A stretch of DNA of 64,000 nucleotides from Biostraticola tofi (GTDB lineage: Bacteria; Pseudomonadota; Gammaproteobacteria; Enterobacterales; Enterobacteriaceae), in contig NZ_SMCR01000004.1 in NCBI RefSeq assembly GCF_004343195.1, positions 186,001 to 250,000 of the forward strand, given 5' to 3'. The position numbers were made by a program, and so were the translations under genes. Position 1 is the first letter of the stretch. The number at the start of each line of letters is the position of its first letter. Shown piece after piece: positions 1 to 10,155 of this stretch. A model generated the notes under the pieces. That model was not told the origin of the DNA. It did not search any database and saw only the letters and a program-made list of their open reading frames with translations.

Positions 1-2642
1 AGTTCGAACTCAAAACTATTCCTGATGTGGCGGAGGTGGCATCGGTCGGCGGGGTGGTAAAACAATATCAGATAGTCGCCGACCCGATGAAGCTGGCTCA
101 ATACGGCATCGGCCTGTCGGCGCTGAAGCAGGCGCTGGCTACCTCTAACCAGGAAGCCGGCGGGTCATCAGTTGAGCTGGCCGAAGCAGAATATATGGTG
201 CGCGCCAGCGGCAATTTGCAGTCTATCGATGATTTTGAACATATCGTGCTCAAAACCAGCGAGGACGGGGTGCCGGTGTACCTCAGCGACGTGGCCGACC
301 TTCAGGTTGGGCCGGAAATGCGCCGCGGTATTGCCGAACTGAATGGCGAGGGCGAAGTGGCCGGCGGGGTGGTTATCCTACGGTCTGGCAAAAATGCCCG
401 AGAGGTGATTTCGGCGGTAAAAGATAAACTCAATACGCTGAAAAGCAGCCTGCCCGCTGGGGTAGAGATCATTACTACCTACGATCGCAGTGAGCTGATT
501 GATCGGGCCATCGGTAACCTGAGCGCAAAACTGCTGGAAGAGTTTCTGGTGGTCGCAGTGGTCTGTGCACTGTTTCTCTGGCATTTGCGTTCGGCGCTGG
601 TGGCGATCATTTCCCTGCCGCTGGGGCTGTGTATTGCCTTCATCGTGATGCACTTCCAGGGGCTGAATGCCAATATCATGTCGCTGGGCGGCATAGCGAT
701 CGCCGTAGGGGCGATGGTCGATGCCGCCATCGTGATGATTGAAAATGCCCATAAGCGCCTGGAGGAATGGCATCGTCTTCATCCGCAGCAGCCGCTCGAC
801 CACCCGACGCGCTGGCAGGTGATAACCGATGCTTCGGTTGAAGTCGGGCCGGCTCTGTTTATCAGCCTGCTGATTATTACGCTATCGTTTATTCCGGTCT
901 TTACCCTGGAGGGGCAGGAAGGGCGGCTATTCGGCCCGCTGGCATTCACCAAAACCTATGCCATGGCCGGCGCGGCGGGCCTGGCGATTATCGTCATTCC
1001 CATCCTGATGGGATGCTGGATAAGAGGCAACATCCCGGCTGAATCACGTAATCCTCTCAATCGCCTACTGATAAGGGTCTATCATCCGCTGCTGCTCAAG
1101 GTGCTGAGCTGGCCGAAAATGACCCTGCTGGTGGCGTTGCTGTCGATCTTGACGCTATGGTGGCCATTGAGCCGGCTGGGGGGCGAGTTTTTGCCGAGAA
1201 TCAATGAGGGGGCCCTGCTGTATATGCCCTCCACCCTGCCTGGCGTCTCGCCCGCTCAGGCTGCCGCACTGTTGCAAACCACCGACAAGCTGATAAAAAC
1301 CGTGCCTGAGGTCGCGTCAGTATTCGGTAAATCCGGCAAAGCCGATACCGCAACCGACTCTGCGCCATTGGAAATGGTGGAAACCACTATCCAGCTTAAA
1401 CCGCAGGATCAATGGCGACCCGGTATGACGCTGGACAGTATCATCGATGAACTGGATGCCAGGGTAAGACTGCCGGGACTGGCCAATCTGTGGGTTCCGC
1501 CGATCCGCAACCGAATCGATATGCTGTCGACCGGTATCAAAAGCCCAATCGGCATCAAAGTCTCCGGCACCGTGCTGTCTGATATTGATGACGCGGCCCG
1601 CAGCATTGAACAGGTGGCTAAAGGGGTGCCCGGCGTGGTGTCGGCGCTGGCCGAGCGCCTGGAAGGGGGCCGCTATATTGATGTGGATATCCACCGCCAG
1701 CAAGCTGCCCGCTATGGCATGACGGTAGGCGATGTGCAACTGTTTGTCTCATCGGCCATCGGTGGCGCAATGGTCGGCGAAACGGTAGAGGGCATTGCCC
1801 GCTATCCAATCAACCTGCGCTATCCGCAACAGTTCCGCGCCAGTCCAGGCAGCTTGCGCCAGTTGCCGATGCTGACTCCTTCCGGCCATCAGATAATCCT
1901 GGGCGACGTGGCGGCCGTGAAGGTGGTTGCCGGCCCATCGATGCTGAAAACTGAAAACGCCCGTCCGGCCGGCTGGATATATATCGATGTCCGCGGACGG
2001 GATATGGCGTCGGTGGTCAATGATCTGAAAGACGCTATCAGACTGGTTCAGCTCAAGCCCGGCACCAGCGTGTCATTTTCCGGTCAGTTTGAACTCTTGG
2101 AACGAGCCAATCAGAAACTGAAGCTGATGGTGCCGATGACGTTACTGATTATTTTTATCCTGCTATACCTGGCTTTCAAACGGGTGGATGAGGCGTTGCT
2201 GATTATCATCAGTATTCCCTTTGCGCTGATTGGCGGCATCTGGTTCCTTTATTGGCAGGGGTTCCATCTTTCCGTCGCTACCGGCACCGGGTTTATCGCT
2301 CTGGCTGGGCTTGCGGCTGAATTCGGCGTTGTGATGCTGATGTATCTGCGTCACGCCATTGAAGCGGACCCGGCATTGTCCCATCCGGATACTTTCACTC
2401 CGCAAGGCCTGGATGATGCGCTTTACCACGGGGCGGTGCTGCGCGTGAGGCCCAAAGCAATGACCGTCGCGGTGATCATTGCCGGCCTGCTGCCGATTTT
2501 ATGGGGGACGGGAGCCGGTTCTGAGGTGATGAGCCGTATTGCCGCCCCGATGATCGGCGGCATGATTACCGCTCCTCTGCTGTCGATGTTCATCATTCCG
2601 GCGGCGTATAAACTACTCTGGCTGCGTCGCCATAAAAGGTAA
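1..2642 (+). CDS. cusA: CusA copper/silver RND efflux pump, 5' end outside window
   Basis: Inner-membrane proton-driven RND transporter of the heavy-metal class, which with CusB and CusC exports Cu(I)/Ag(I) from periplasm and cytoplasm. The reading frame is open from the first bases, so roughly the first 165 residues of a protein usually about 1,045 long are missing. The visible part carries the second half of the periplasmic domain, the transmembrane block with [17 protein letters not shown] (the acidic proton-relay helix of metal RND pumps), the second periplasmic domain and the C-terminal helices. Stretches such as [12 protein letters not shown] and [18 protein letters not shown] follow E. 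coli CusA/SilA nearly word for word. Expected partners cusB/cusC would lie left of the window. A hairpin follows the stop. The gene looks intact to its end. Confidence 0.93.
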   Translation, partial: FELKTIPDVAEVASVGGVVKQYQIVADPMKLAQYGIGLSALKQALATSNQEAGGSSVELAEAEYMVRASGNLQSIDDFEHIVLKTSEDGVPVYLSDVADLQVGPEMRRGIAELNGEGEVAGGVVILRSGKNAREVISAVKDKLNTLKSSLPAGVEIITTYDRSELIDRAIGNLSAKLLEEFLVVAVVCALFLWHLRSALVAIISLPLGLCIAFIVMHFQGLNANIMSLGGIAIAVGAMVDAAIVMIENAHKRLEEWHRLHPQQPLDHPTRWQVITDASVEVGPALFISLLIITLSFIPVFTLEGQEGRLFGPLAFTKTYAMAGAAGLAIIVIPILMGCWIRGNIPAESRNPLNRLLIRVYHPLLLKVLSWPKMTLLVALLSILTLWWPLSRLGGEFLPRINEGALLYMPSTLPGVSPAQAAALLQTTDKLIKTVPEVASVFGKSGKADTATDSAPLEMVETTIQLKPQDQWRPGMTLDSIIDELDARVRLPGLANLWVPPIRNRIDMLSTGIKSPIGIKVSGTVLSDIDDAARSIEQVAKGVPGVVSALAERLEGGRYIDVDIHRQQAARYGMTVGDVQLFVSSAIGGAMVGETVEGIARYPINLRYPQQFRASPGSLRQLPMLTPSGHQIILGDVAAVKVVAGPSMLKTENARPAGWIYIDVRGRDMASVVNDLKDAIRLVQLKPGTSVSFSGQFELLERANQKLKLMVPMTLLIIFILLYLAFKRVDEALLIIISIPFALIGGIWFLYWQGFHLSVATGTGFIALAGLAAEFGVVMLMYLRHAIEADPALSHPDTFTPQGLDDALYHGAVLRVRPKAMTVAVIIAGLLPILWGTGAGSEVMSRIAAPMIGGMITAPLLSMFIIPAAYKLLWLRRHKR

Positions 2643-2656
2643 CCAAAGCTTGATTG

Positions 2657-2690
2657 CCGGGATTTTGCACCATTAAAAATGAAATCCCGG
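2657..2690 (+). terminator. Hairpin after cusA
   Basis: Perfect 9-bp inverted repeat (CCGGGATTT / AAATCCCGG) with a 16-nt loop, 15 nt after the cusA stop. Only a weak T-rich tail (attattgttc) follows, so termination is plausible, not certain. Confidence 0.5.
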
Positions 2691-2741
2691 ATTATTGTTC
2701 TATGCTTAGGGTAATCACCTTTCTTTCAGATGGAGCATATT

Positions 2742-3650
2742 ATGAGCAATAGCCATGGCAAACCTGCTGCAGTTAACCAGACCCAGACTGACGCTTATCC
2801 AGTACCTCCTTTTGAAGGCCAAAAGCAGCCCTTTCCTGGGCTTGCCAGCAAAATGCTACCGCGGCCCGACCATGGGGAAACGTCTTATAAGGGCAGTGGC
2901 CGGCTTGCCGGTCGCAAGGCGCTTATCACCGGCGGCGATTCCGGTATCGGGCGGGCAGTCGCTATCGCTTATGCCCGCGAAGGCGCGGATGTGGCAATCA
3001 ATTACCTGCCGGCGGAAGAACCGGACGCCCGCGAGGTGATAGACCTTATCAAGGCTGAGGGGCGTAAGGCGGTGGCTATCCCAGGGGATATTACCGAGGA
3101 AAATTTCTGCCTGAAACTGGTTAAGCAGGCCCACCAGGAACTGGGCGGCCTTGATATACTGGTCAATAATGCCGGACGGCAGCAGTTCAGAGAATCAATC
3201 AAAGATCTTACCACTGAAGACTTCGATGCCACCTTCAAGACCAATGTGTATGCCATGTTCTGGATAACCAAGGCTGCCCTTGATTATCTGCCGCGCGGAG
3301 CTTCGATTATTAATACGACTTCGGTCCAGGCGTACATACCGAGCGAGATCCTGCTGGATTACGCCCAGACCAAAGCGGCCATCGTGGCATTTACCAAATC
3401 CCTGGCCAAACAGCTGGGCCCGGATGGCATACGCGTCAATGCGGTCGCCCCGGGGCCATACTGGACGGCATTGCAGGTCAGTGGCGGGCAGCCACAGGAG
3501 AAAATCAAGGAATTTGGCGCCTCCGCTCCCCTAGGCCGTCCGGGACAACCGGCCGAAATAGCATCGCTTTATGTGACCTTCGCCTCCCAGGAAAGCAGCT
3601 ACACCTCGGGCCAGGTATGGTGTTCCGATGGCGGCACCGGCACGCTGTAA
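2742..3650 (+). CDS. SDR oxidoreductase, YghA-like
   Basis: Cytoplasmic NAD(P)-dependent short-chain dehydrogenase of about 302 residues, the extended-N-terminus type typified by E. coli YghA and Bacillus YhdF. It shows the cofactor motif TGGDSGIGR, the NNAG motif, a serine in NTTSVQAY and the catalytic Y-x-x-x-K in DYAQTKAA. The N-terminal proline-rich stretch with FPGLASKMLPRPDHGE is typical of this subgroup. I chose ATG 2742 because GGAG at 2732-2735 sits 6 nt before it; the upstream ATG at 2730 lies inside that Shine-Dalgarno. The physiological substrate is not known from sequence. The zinc dehydrogenase downstream follows after 135 nt and may be co-transcribed; paired aldehyde/alcohol stress enzymes are an inference. 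Confidence 0.85.
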   Translation: MSNSHGKPAAVNQTQTDAYPVPPFEGQKQPFPGLASKMLPRPDHGETSYKGSGRLAGRKALITGGDSGIGRAVAIAYAREGADVAINYLPAEEPDAREVIDLIKAEGRKAVAIPGDITEENFCLKLVKQAHQELGGLDILVNNAGRQQFRESIKDLTTEDFDATFKTNVYAMFWITKAALDYLPRGASIINTTSVQAYIPSEILLDYAQTKAAIVAFTKSLAKQLGPDGIRVNAVAPGPYWTALQVSGGQPQEKIKEFGASAPLGRPGQPAEIASLYVTFASQESSYTSGQVWCSDGGTGTL

Positions 3651-3785
3651 ACGCGCAGTTTACCCCAGGCCAGGCTTGCCGCCCTGGCCTGGGAAATGCC
3701 CACAGCCGGCGACTTGACCGAATCACGCTATCGCTTGAAAACCGCACCCGGCCACGGCCAATACCTGAACCCAGGAGTCAATCTT

Positions 3786-4979
3786 ATGAAAGCTCTTACC
3801 TACCATGGCCCCCATAAGGTCAGCGTCGATACCATGCCGGATCCGGGTCTTGAAGCGCCGGATGATATTATCCTCAAAGTGACGGCGACCGCCATTTGCG
3901 GTTCTGACCTGCATCTCTACCGAGGCAAGATCCCGGGCACCCATCATGGGGATATATTTGGCCATGAATTCATGGGAGAGGTGGTGGAGGCTGGCCCTGA
4001 GGTGACGGCGGTCAAACAGGGCGATCGAGTGGTTATCCCGTTCGTTATCGCCTGTGGCGACTGTTTCTTTTGCCACATGCATCAGTATGCCGCCTGTGAG
4101 ACCACCAACAGTGGAAAAGGGGCGGCGGTAAACCGTAAAAAAATCACGCCCCCGGCGGCATTGTTTGGCTACAGCGACCTGTATGGCGGCATTCCCGGCG
4201 GCCAGGCCGAATATGTCAGGGTTCCCAAAGCCAATACCGGTCCATTTAAAGTGCCTAATACGTTGTCGGACGAGAAAGTGCTTTTTCTTTCCGACATCCT
4301 GCCCACCGCATGGCAGGCGGTTAAAAATGCCGAGGTCAAACCGGGATCGAGCGTGGCCATTTTCGGCGCCGGTCCGGTAGGACTGCTGAGTGCCGCTTGC
4401 GCACGTCTGGAGGGCGCTGAGCAGATATTCATGATCGATCACAATGACTATCGGCTGGCATTTGCCCAACAGCGTTATGGCGTCATTCCCATCAATTTCG
4501 ATGAAAATGACGATGCCGCCGCCTGGATAATAGAGCACACCGCCGGCAATCGGGGGGTGGATGCGGTGATTGATGCGGTCGGTTTTGAGGCCAAAGGCAG
4601 CCTGACCGAAACCATCATGAGCAACCTTAAAATCGAAGGCAGCAGCGGTAAAGCGCTAAGGCAATGTATCGCCGCCGTTCGGCGCGGCGGCATTGTCAGC
4701 GTGCCGGGTGTCTATGCCGGTTTTATCCATGGCTTTATGTTTGGCGACGCCTTCGACAAAGGCCTGACCTTCAAGATGGGCCAGACCCATGTGCATGCTT
4801 ATCTGCCGGATCTGCTGGCCTTGATTGAGCAGGGACATCTGAAACCCGAGGAGATCGTGACTCACCATCTGCCGCTGGAGGAGGCCGCCCGCGGATATGA
4901 GATTTTTGAAAAACGACAGGAAGACTGTCGCAAGATAATCCTGGTGCCGGGAATGACCGCCGATAGGGCGACCGTCTGA
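3786..4979 (+). CDS. Zinc-dependent alcohol dehydrogenase, formaldehyde-dehydrogenase-like subgroup
   Basis: MDR-superfamily NAD(P)-dependent dehydrogenase of 397 residues. Catalytic zinc ligands are visible as the cysteine of AICGSDLH and the GHEFMGE motif; a structural zinc site is suggested by [14 protein letters not shown]. The Rossmann motif is GAGPVGLL. The overall layout, including the long lobe with [34 protein letters not shown], matches the glutathione-independent formaldehyde-dehydrogenase-like group found in many proteobacteria. Start ATG 3786 is preceded by AGGAG at 8 nt; the open frame extends upstream but without a Shine-Dalgarno. A strong terminator follows. Substrate unknown; aldehyde or alcohol detoxification is an inference from family and from the neighbouring SDR. 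Confidence 0.85.
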   Translation: MKALTYHGPHKVSVDTMPDPGLEAPDDIILKVTATAICGSDLHLYRGKIPGTHHGDIFGHEFMGEVVEAGPEVTAVKQGDRVVIPFVIACGDCFFCHMHQYAACETTNSGKGAAVNRKKITPPAALFGYSDLYGGIPGGQAEYVRVPKANTGPFKVPNTLSDEKVLFLSDILPTAWQAVKNAEVKPGSSVAIFGAGPVGLLSAACARLEGAEQIFMIDHNDYRLAFAQQRYGVIPINFDENDDAAAWIIEHTAGNRGVDAVIDAVGFEAKGSLTETIMSNLKIEGSSGKALRQCIAAVRRGGIVSVPGVYAGFIHGFMFGDAFDKGLTFKMGQTHVHAYLPDLLALIEQGHLKPEEIVTHHLPLEEAARGYEIFEKRQEDCRKIILVPGMTADRATV

Positions 4980-5012
4980 CAGGAATAGAGAAGCGGTCAT
5001 TGTTCTGCGAAG

Positions 5013-5061
5013 GCAGGCAGTGGAAGGGGTCGAAAGGCCGATTTCCACTGCCTGCTTTTTT
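5013..5061 (+). terminator. Rho-independent terminator after the alcohol dehydrogenase
   Basis: Perfect 13-bp stem (GCAGGCAGTGGAA / TTCCACTGCCTGC) with a 17-nt loop followed directly by TTTTTT. It ends the SDR-ADH transcript and isolates it from fhuE. Confidence 0.88.
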
Positions 5062-5123
5062 ATGGCACGACAACAACTATTACGCTCAGTTCAATAATAT
5101 TCTTTTACAACACTTATTAAAAT

Positions 5124-5142
5124 AATTATAGTTCTCATTCTC
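5124..5142 (+). promoter_or_regulatory. Fur-box-like site upstream of fhuE
   Basis: The 19-mer at this position matches the classical Fur consensus GATAATGATAATCATTATC at 12 of 19 positions and includes TCTCATTCTCATTAT-type repeats. It lies about 80 nt before the start of a siderophore receptor, where an iron-responsive operator is expected. Fur control is inferred. Confidence 0.6.
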
Positions 5143-5224
5143 ATTATGTCCGGTAGTTAGTTCTATAAAAGAATGCCTTTTTGTTCAACACATTGAATAT
5201 AATTGAATTTCTTGAGGGTAAATC

Positions 5225-7444
5225 ATGTTTTTTGCTCCATTCCGTAACGCCAATGGTGATGTAAGGCACACTGCGGTCACTGAATCACTGGCGCCGTCTC
5301 TGACCACCGTTGCCGTATTGGTCGCCGCTGCATTGCAGATGCCTTACGCCTCCGCTGCACCGACAACGCCTAAAGACGAAACCATGGTAGTCGAAGCCGG
5401 TACCGGTAGTGCAGGCTCAGCAAGCCCCGAGGAAAGCGATTACAGCGTTCCGGTAACGCGCGCCGGCACCAAAATGGCGTTGACTGCGCGTGATATTCCG
5501 CAGTCGGTCAGTATTATCAGCAAACAGCGCATGCAGGACCAGCAGTTGCAAAAGCTGGGAGATGTGCTGAAGCAGACCACGGGTGTGACGGAAAGGGTGG
5601 CGGATTTCGATCGACGGACTTATTACTCCCGCGGATTCCTGATTGATAACTATCAGGTCGATGGCATCCCCACGCAGTTTGAAGAGCGCTGGAACCTGGG
5701 CGATGCCGATGCCGACACTGCCCTTTATGATCGTATTGAAATCGTCCGCGGCGCCACCGGACTGATGACCGGCGCGGGCAACCCCTCGGCGTCGGTCAAT
5801 ATGGTGCGCAAACATGCGGACAGCCGTGAGTTTGTCGGCAATGTGTCCGGCAGCTATGGCAGTTGGGATAAACAGCGTTATGTCGCCGACCTCTCGGCCC
5901 CGCTGACCGATTCAGGCAATGTGCGCGGCCGGGTGATTGCCGGTTTCCAGCAAAACGACAGCTACCTGGACAACTACAGCGGCAACAAAAAATTCCTCTA
6001 TGGGGTGGTAGATGCTGATCTGACCGATTCAACCAAACTGTCGGTCGGCTATGAATATCAGGAAACCAACACGGATAGCCCGACCTGGGGCGGCGCGCCA
6101 AGATGGTATAAAGATGGCGGCAAAACCGACTATGATCGCGGGTTCAACACCGCACCCGACTGGGCCTATAACGATAAAGAGACCCGCAAGGTGTTCGCCA
6201 CCCTGACGCAGAGCTTTGACAGTGGCTGGCAGTTTACGGTGAACGGCACCCATACTGAAAATAAACTCGACAGTAAAATGCTGTACATCGATGGCTACTT
6301 CGATAGAAATACCGGTCTGGGCGTCAGCCCTTATGCCAATTATCCGGTGGTCGGCGGTACCGGCTACAACACCGGTACCCGTAAAGTGAATGCGGTTGAT
6401 GCGTTCACCAATGGACCTTATGAGTTATTTGGCCGCCGGCATGAGCTGATGGCTGGCGTCAGCTACAGCAGGCAAAGCAACACCTATTACAATGCCTGGG
6501 CCAACCTGTCGGCGACCGAAGTCGGCAACTTCAATAATTGGAACCGCGATTTCCCTGAAACCGACTGGGGTGATATGACCCTGGCGCAACGGGATGTTAT
6601 TCGTCAGAAATCAGCCTATACCGCCACCCGTATTTCACTGGCTGACCCGCTGAATATGATCATCGGCGCCCGCTATACCAACTGGAGTTCCGACACGCTG
6701 ACCGCCAATATGGAAGAGAATAATATCACTCCTTATGCCGGTCTGATTTATGACATCAACGATACCTGGTCTACCTACGCCAGCTATACCTCGATCTTCA
6801 AACCGCAGAACTATCGTGACCGCAGCGGCAGCTACCTGTCGCCGGTCAAAGGTAAAAACTACGAGCTGGGAGTAAAATCCGACTGGTATAACAGCCGGTT
6901 GACCACCTCACTGGCGGTGTTCCGCATTGAGCTGGATAATGTGGCGCAAAGCACCGGCACCGTTATCCCCGGCACGGCCGAAACGGCTTACCGTGGCGCT
7001 GAGGGCGCAGTCAGCAAAGGTGTTGAGTTCGAAGTTAATGGCGCAGTGACCGATAATCTGCAGATGACCTTCGGCGCGACACGCTATGTGGCCGAAGACA
7101 ATGAGAATAAAGCGGTAAGCCCGACGCAGCCGCGTACCGAGCTTAAATTGTTCACCAGCTATCGCCTGCCGATGTTGCAGGATCTGATTGTCGGTGGCGG
7201 CGTCAACTGGCAGACCCATGTCTGGCAGGATGTCGATGCCCCGGATGGAAACGGCACCCTCCATGCTGAGCAGGGCAGTTATGCGCTGGTCAACCTGTTT
7301 AGCCGCTACCAGGTAACCAAACAGCTGTCGCTGCAGGCTAACCTGAATAACCTCCTCGATAAAAAATACGATACCTTGGTCAGCCGTTCTTTGACGTACG
7401 CCGCGCCGCGTAATGTTTCGGTAACCGCAAACTACAGTTTCTAA
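5225..7444 (+). CDS. fhuE: FhuE-type TonB-dependent ferric hydroxamate siderophore receptor
   Basis: Outer-membrane beta-barrel receptor for ferric coprogen/rhodotorulic acid-type siderophores, 739 residues (E. coli FhuE is about 729). An extended signal peptide ends near residue 45 (YASA-AP); DETMVVEAG shortly after is a plausible TonB box. The plug domain follows (ARDIPQSVSIISKQRMQDQ, then YYSRGFLIDNYQVDG), and the barrel ends in the aromatic NVSVTANYSF typical of outer-membrane proteins. GAGGG lies 6 nt before the ATG. A Fur-like site upstream suggests iron repression. There are no siderophore biosynthesis or inner-membrane uptake genes next to it, so it probably serves xenosiderophore piracy through an FhuBCD system elsewhere. 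The exact ligand is inferred from family resemblance. Confidence 0.88.
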   Translation: MFFAPFRNANGDVRHTAVTESLAPSLTTVAVLVAAALQMPYASAAPTTPKDETMVVEAGTGSAGSASPEESDYSVPVTRAGTKMALTARDIPQSVSIISKQRMQDQQLQKLGDVLKQTTGVTERVADFDRRTYYSRGFLIDNYQVDGIPTQFEERWNLGDADADTALYDRIEIVRGATGLMTGAGNPSASVNMVRKHADSREFVGNVSGSYGSWDKQRYVADLSAPLTDSGNVRGRVIAGFQQNDSYLDNYSGNKKFLYGVVDADLTDSTKLSVGYEYQETNTDSPTWGGAPRWYKDGGKTDYDRGFNTAPDWAYNDKETRKVFATLTQSFDSGWQFTVNGTHTENKLDSKMLYIDGYFDRNTGLGVSPYANYPVVGGTGYNTGTRKVNAVDAFTNGPYELFGRRHELMAGVSYSRQSNTYYNAWANLSATEVGNFNNWNRDFPETDWGDMTLAQRDVIRQKSAYTATRISLADPLNMIIGARYTNWSSDTLTANMEENNITPYAGLIYDINDTWSTYASYTSIFKPQNYRDRSGSYLSPVKGKNYELGVKSDWYNSRLTTSLAVFRIELDNVAQSTGTVIPGTAETAYRGAEGAVSKGVEFEVNGAVTDNLQMTFGATRYVAEDNENKAVSPTQPRTELKLFTSYRLPMLQDLIVGGGVNWQTHVWQDVDAPDGNGTLHAEQGSYALVNLFSRYQVTKQLSLQANLNNLLDKKYDTLVSRSLTYAAPRNVSVTANYSF

Positions 7445-7454
7445 CAGGGTCCTT

Positions 7455-7477
7455 AATGGCCCCGTGCCGGGGCCATT
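7455..7477 (+). terminator. Hairpin after fhuE
   Basis: Perfect 10-bp GC-rich stem (AATGGCCCCG / CGGGGCCATT) with a 3-nt loop, 11 nt after the fhuE stop and before the convergent phosphodiesterase gene. No T-run follows, so it could serve either strand as an RNA 3' end. Confidence 0.6.
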
Positions 7478-7534
7478 CACTGCTCGCCGACCATGGCGTG
7501 GCCAGCGGTAGCGAGTTTCTTTTCCGCCTTCTGG

Positions 7535-8365
7535 TTAATCAATCAGCCCATTTTCATCATAAAACGGCCAGGGACCTTCGTATTCGCCCAGCGGCAGGTA
7601 ATGGCTGGTGATGCCTTGCTGCGCGCGCCAGCGATGCAGCAGCATCCCGGCGGGCTCCACGACAAAGTTGGCCGGCCCGTCCGGGCTGAAGTCAGGCGCG
7701 ACCTGATGTGAAGTCCCCGGTGCGCTGCACACCACCTTACCGCCAAGCGTAGACACCATATAGCGATGCACGTGGCCGCACAGCACCCGTACCACCTGGG
7801 GAGCATTGGCCAGCAGCGCTTCAAGTCCCTCGGTATGGCGCAAATTCTGCCGGTCCATATGATCGATGCCGCTGATAAACGGATGATGATGCAGCAGCAG
7901 GATCACCGGTTTGTCGGGCTGCTCGTCAAGGCGCGCTTGCAGCCAGGCCAGACGCGCCTCGCAGATCTCGCCCCAGGGTTGCTGGGGCACCGTGGTATCC
8001 AGGCCTATCAGCCGCACCGGGAAATCGTCGACCGTCCAGTTGATAAACTCGCCCAGCGGCTGTAGCCAGCTCTTATCGGCCAAGGCGCGGCGAAACGCCG
8101 GGCGGGCATCATGGTTGCCGGGAATGGCGAACCAGGGTACCACCAGGCTATCCAGTACGGTACGGACTTCGGCATACTCCGCATCCAGGCCGAAATCGGT
8201 CAGATCGCCAGTAATCACCACCGCGTCCGGTAGCGGCGCCAGCCGATTGATTTGGGCGATACAAATCCTCAGCGCCCCCAGGGTGTCCACTTTTTTATAG
8301 GAAAGGCGTCCGGCGGTTTTAATGTGTAAATCGCTTATCTGCGCAATAACGAATGAGGTGTTCAA
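7535..8365 (-). CDS. Calcineurin-like metallophosphodiesterase (CpdA/GpdQ type)
   Basis: Cytoplasmic binuclear-metal phosphodiesterase, about 276 residues, last gene of the ABC operon. The full metal-ligand set is present in order: DLH (ISDLHIK), GDLTD, GNHD (IPGNHDAR), HHHPF and GHVH. Class III cyclic-nucleotide phosphodiesterase CpdA and glycerophosphodiesterase GpdQ share this layout. The probable start is TTG 8365, because AAGGAG lies 5 nt before it; a GTG two codons upstream overlaps that Shine-Dalgarno. The gene begins about 10 nt after the ATPase stop, so the two are co-transcribed. Its place beside an importer suggests that it hydrolyses the imported compound, perhaps a phosphodiester; that is inference. 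Cyclic AMP hydrolysis is an alternative. Confidence 0.85.
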   Translation of the reverse strand: MNTSFVIAQISDLHIKTAGRLSYKKVDTLGALRICIAQINRLAPLPDAVVITGDLTDFGLDAEYAEVRTVLDSLVVPWFAIPGNHDARPAFRRALADKSWLQPLGEFINWTVDDFPVRLIGLDTTVPQQPWGEICEARLAWLQARLDEQPDKPVILLLHHHPFISGIDHMDRQNLRHTEGLEALLANAPQVVRVLCGHVHRYMVSTLGGKVVCSAPGTSHQVAPDFSPDGPANFVVEPAGMLLHRWRAQQGITSHYLPLGEYEGPWPFYDENGLID

Positions 8366-8374
8366 GACCACTCC

Positions 8375-9358
8375 TTAACGATCAGACTGAATGTGGAATA
8401 GGCTGTGCTGGGCGGCATGCAGGCCGACCTGTTGTCCGGCCGACCAGCTCTCTCGCGCCGGGCAGTCGACTTGCACCTGGCGGCCAGCGTCGATTGCCAC
8501 CATCACCCGCTGGCTCTGACCGAGAAAGGTACTGTGCAGCACTGTGCCGCTGAGCAGTGAATGGTCGATGTTTCCAAGGTGGATATCTTCCGGGCGGCAG
8601 TAACACTCCCCGCCGGGCAGCGGCAGGCGATTTACTGCGCCGACGAAGTCAGCCACAAATGGGGTCGCCGGCTGATGGTAAATCTCACGCGGGCTGCCGA
8701 TCTGTTCAATGCGGCCATGGCGCATCACCGCAATACGATCGCCGAGCGCCATGGCTTCCTGCTGATCGTGAGTGACATAGACTGCCGTGATGCCGAGTTG
8801 CAGCAGCAGGCTGCCGATATCCTCGCGCAGCTTGTCGCGCAACTTGGCGTCCAGCGCCGCCAGCGGCTCATCGAACAGCAGGACTTTTGGCCTGGCCGCC
8901 AGCGCCCGAGCCAGTGATACCCGCTGTTTTTGCCCGCCAGACAGCGCATTGACCGGCCGGTCAGCAAAGTCGCCCAGATCGACCATCTGCAGCATTTGGC
9001 TGACCCGCTGGCGGATGTCGGTCTCGGGCAGGCGCTGGATGCGCAGGCCATAGGCGACATTTTCGCTGACGTTAAGATTGGGAAACAGGGCGTAGTTCTG
9101 GAACACCATGCCGACATTGCGCTTTTCAATCGGCAGCGGCGTCACGTTCCGCTCGTCGAACCAGACTTCGCCGCCGGTATCACAGCGTTCCAGTCCGCTG
9201 ATGATGCGCAGCGTAGTGGTTTTGCCGCAGCCTGACGGGCCCAGCAACACCAGGGTTTCGCCGGCATGGATATCCAGGTCCAGCGGATGCAGGGCCGTGT
9301 GATGATGGTTAAAGGTGCGTGCGCAGTTTCGCAGGCGGATACCAACCGGTAGCGTCAT
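8375..9358 (-). CDS. ABC transporter ATPase, Fe3+/putrescine/aminoethylphosphonate class
   Basis: Cytoplasmic nucleotide-binding subunit of a type I importer, 327 residues. Walker A GPSGCGKT lies near residue 40, the signature LSGGQKQR and Walker B VLLFDEPLAALD follow, and the H-loop is in YVTHDQQEA. A C-terminal TOBE-like regulatory domain begins near residue 240. Its start overlaps the permease stop (TGATG), so translation is coupled. Together with the two permeases and the periplasmic protein it forms a complete four-gene importer. Family members carry ferric iron, polyamines, phosphonates or thiamine; sequence alone does not decide which. Confidence 0.92.
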   Translation of the reverse strand: MTLPVGIRLRNCARTFNHHHTALHPLDLDIHAGETLVLLGPSGCGKTTTLRIISGLERCDTGGEVWFDERNVTPLPIEKRNVGMVFQNYALFPNLNVSENVAYGLRIQRLPETDIRQRVSQMLQMVDLGDFADRPVNALSGGQKQRVSLARALAARPKVLLFDEPLAALDAKLRDKLREDIGSLLLQLGITAVYVTHDQQEAMALGDRIAVMRHGRIEQIGSPREIYHQPATPFVADFVGAVNRLPLPGGECYCRPEDIHLGNIDHSLLSGTVLHSTFLGQSQRVMVAIDAGRQVQVDCPARESWSAGQQVGLHAAQHSLFHIQSDR

Positions 9359-10155
9359 CAGGAAGTCTCACTTGTTTTGGCGCGCGGCCGGCTTATGATA
9401 TGCATTGCCAGCAGCAGAGGAATAATCATCAGTAGAAACAGAGTGGTATAGGCCGAGCCTATTTCCAGCCGCATTGAGGCGTAGCTGTCCGCCAGCCCGA
9501 CCGGCAGCGTTTTGGTCAGCGGGGTATGCAGCATCCAGGTGATATTGAATTCACCGATGGATAGCGTCACCACCATAAACGCGCCGGCCAGCACGCCCTG
9601 CAGGCAATTGGGCACCACGACCGTCAAAAAGCGCTTGAGCGCGCCTGCGCCCAGACTGGCGGCGGCTTCTTCCATCGAGCGAAGATCAATGGCTTTCATC
9701 ACCGCCAATACCGGTCTTACCATAAACGGCAGGGTAAACAGCACATGCCCGATAAGAATAAACAGCCAACTGCCGCGCAGGCCCTGTACGCCGCCATAGA
9801 CCAACAACAGACCCAGCGCGGTGGCCAGGCCGGGGATCGCCACCGGCAGCATCAGGCATTCTTCAATCCAGCCTGCCAGTCGGGACGGGCTTTTAAGCAG
9901 TGCCCAGGCTGCCGGCACACCTATCGCCACGGTGCAGATAAGGCAGGCGAGGGCGATAGCCAGCGACAGCCAGAAGGTGGCGGCATACAGCGCCCATACT
10001 TCTTCAACCCAGCGCAGCGTCAGGCCGCTTTTGATGCCGATAAAATAGTTTTCGGTAAAGCCCGCCATCACCGACATGCCGATCGGCACCAGCAAAAACA
10101 GGCAAACCAACAGCGTCAGGCCAAACTGCAGGGAAACGGATAATGAGCGGTTCAC
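9358..10155 (-). CDS. ABC transporter permease (second)
   Basis: Inner-membrane permease of 265 residues with about six hydrophobic segments and the cytoplasmic coupling loop EEAAASLGAGALKRFLTVVVP (EAA motif) in the BPD_transp_1 fold. It pairs with the permease upstream, which it overlaps by 4 nt (ATGA), and with the ATPase downstream (1-nt overlap). This is the PotC/PhnV-like position in such operons. It moves the ligand delivered by the periplasmic binding protein. Confidence 0.9.
   Translation of the reverse strand: MNRSLSVSLQFGLTLLVCLFLLVPIGMSVMAGFTENYFIGIKSGLTLRWVEEVWALYAATFWLSLAIALACLICTVAIGVPAAWALLKSPSRLAGWIEECLMLPVAIPGLATALGLLLVYGGVQGLRGSWLFILIGHVLFTLPFMVRPVLAVMKAIDLRSMEEAAASLGAGALKRFLTVVVPNCLQGVLAGAFMVVTLSIGEFNITWMLHTPLTKTLPVGLADSYASMRLEIGSAYTTLFLLMIIPLLLAMHIISRPRAKTSETS

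Noticed and set aside
378-803. Minus-strand frame of 141 codons inside cusA
   Set aside because: A shadow of the strongly conserved cusA frame; the composition and lack of start signals argue against a gene. The same holds for the other long antisense frames in the window.
3723-4538. 271-codon minus-strand frame opposite the zinc dehydrogenase
   Set aside because: Fully antisense to a conserved dehydrogenase with all motifs; no domain is recognisable in it.
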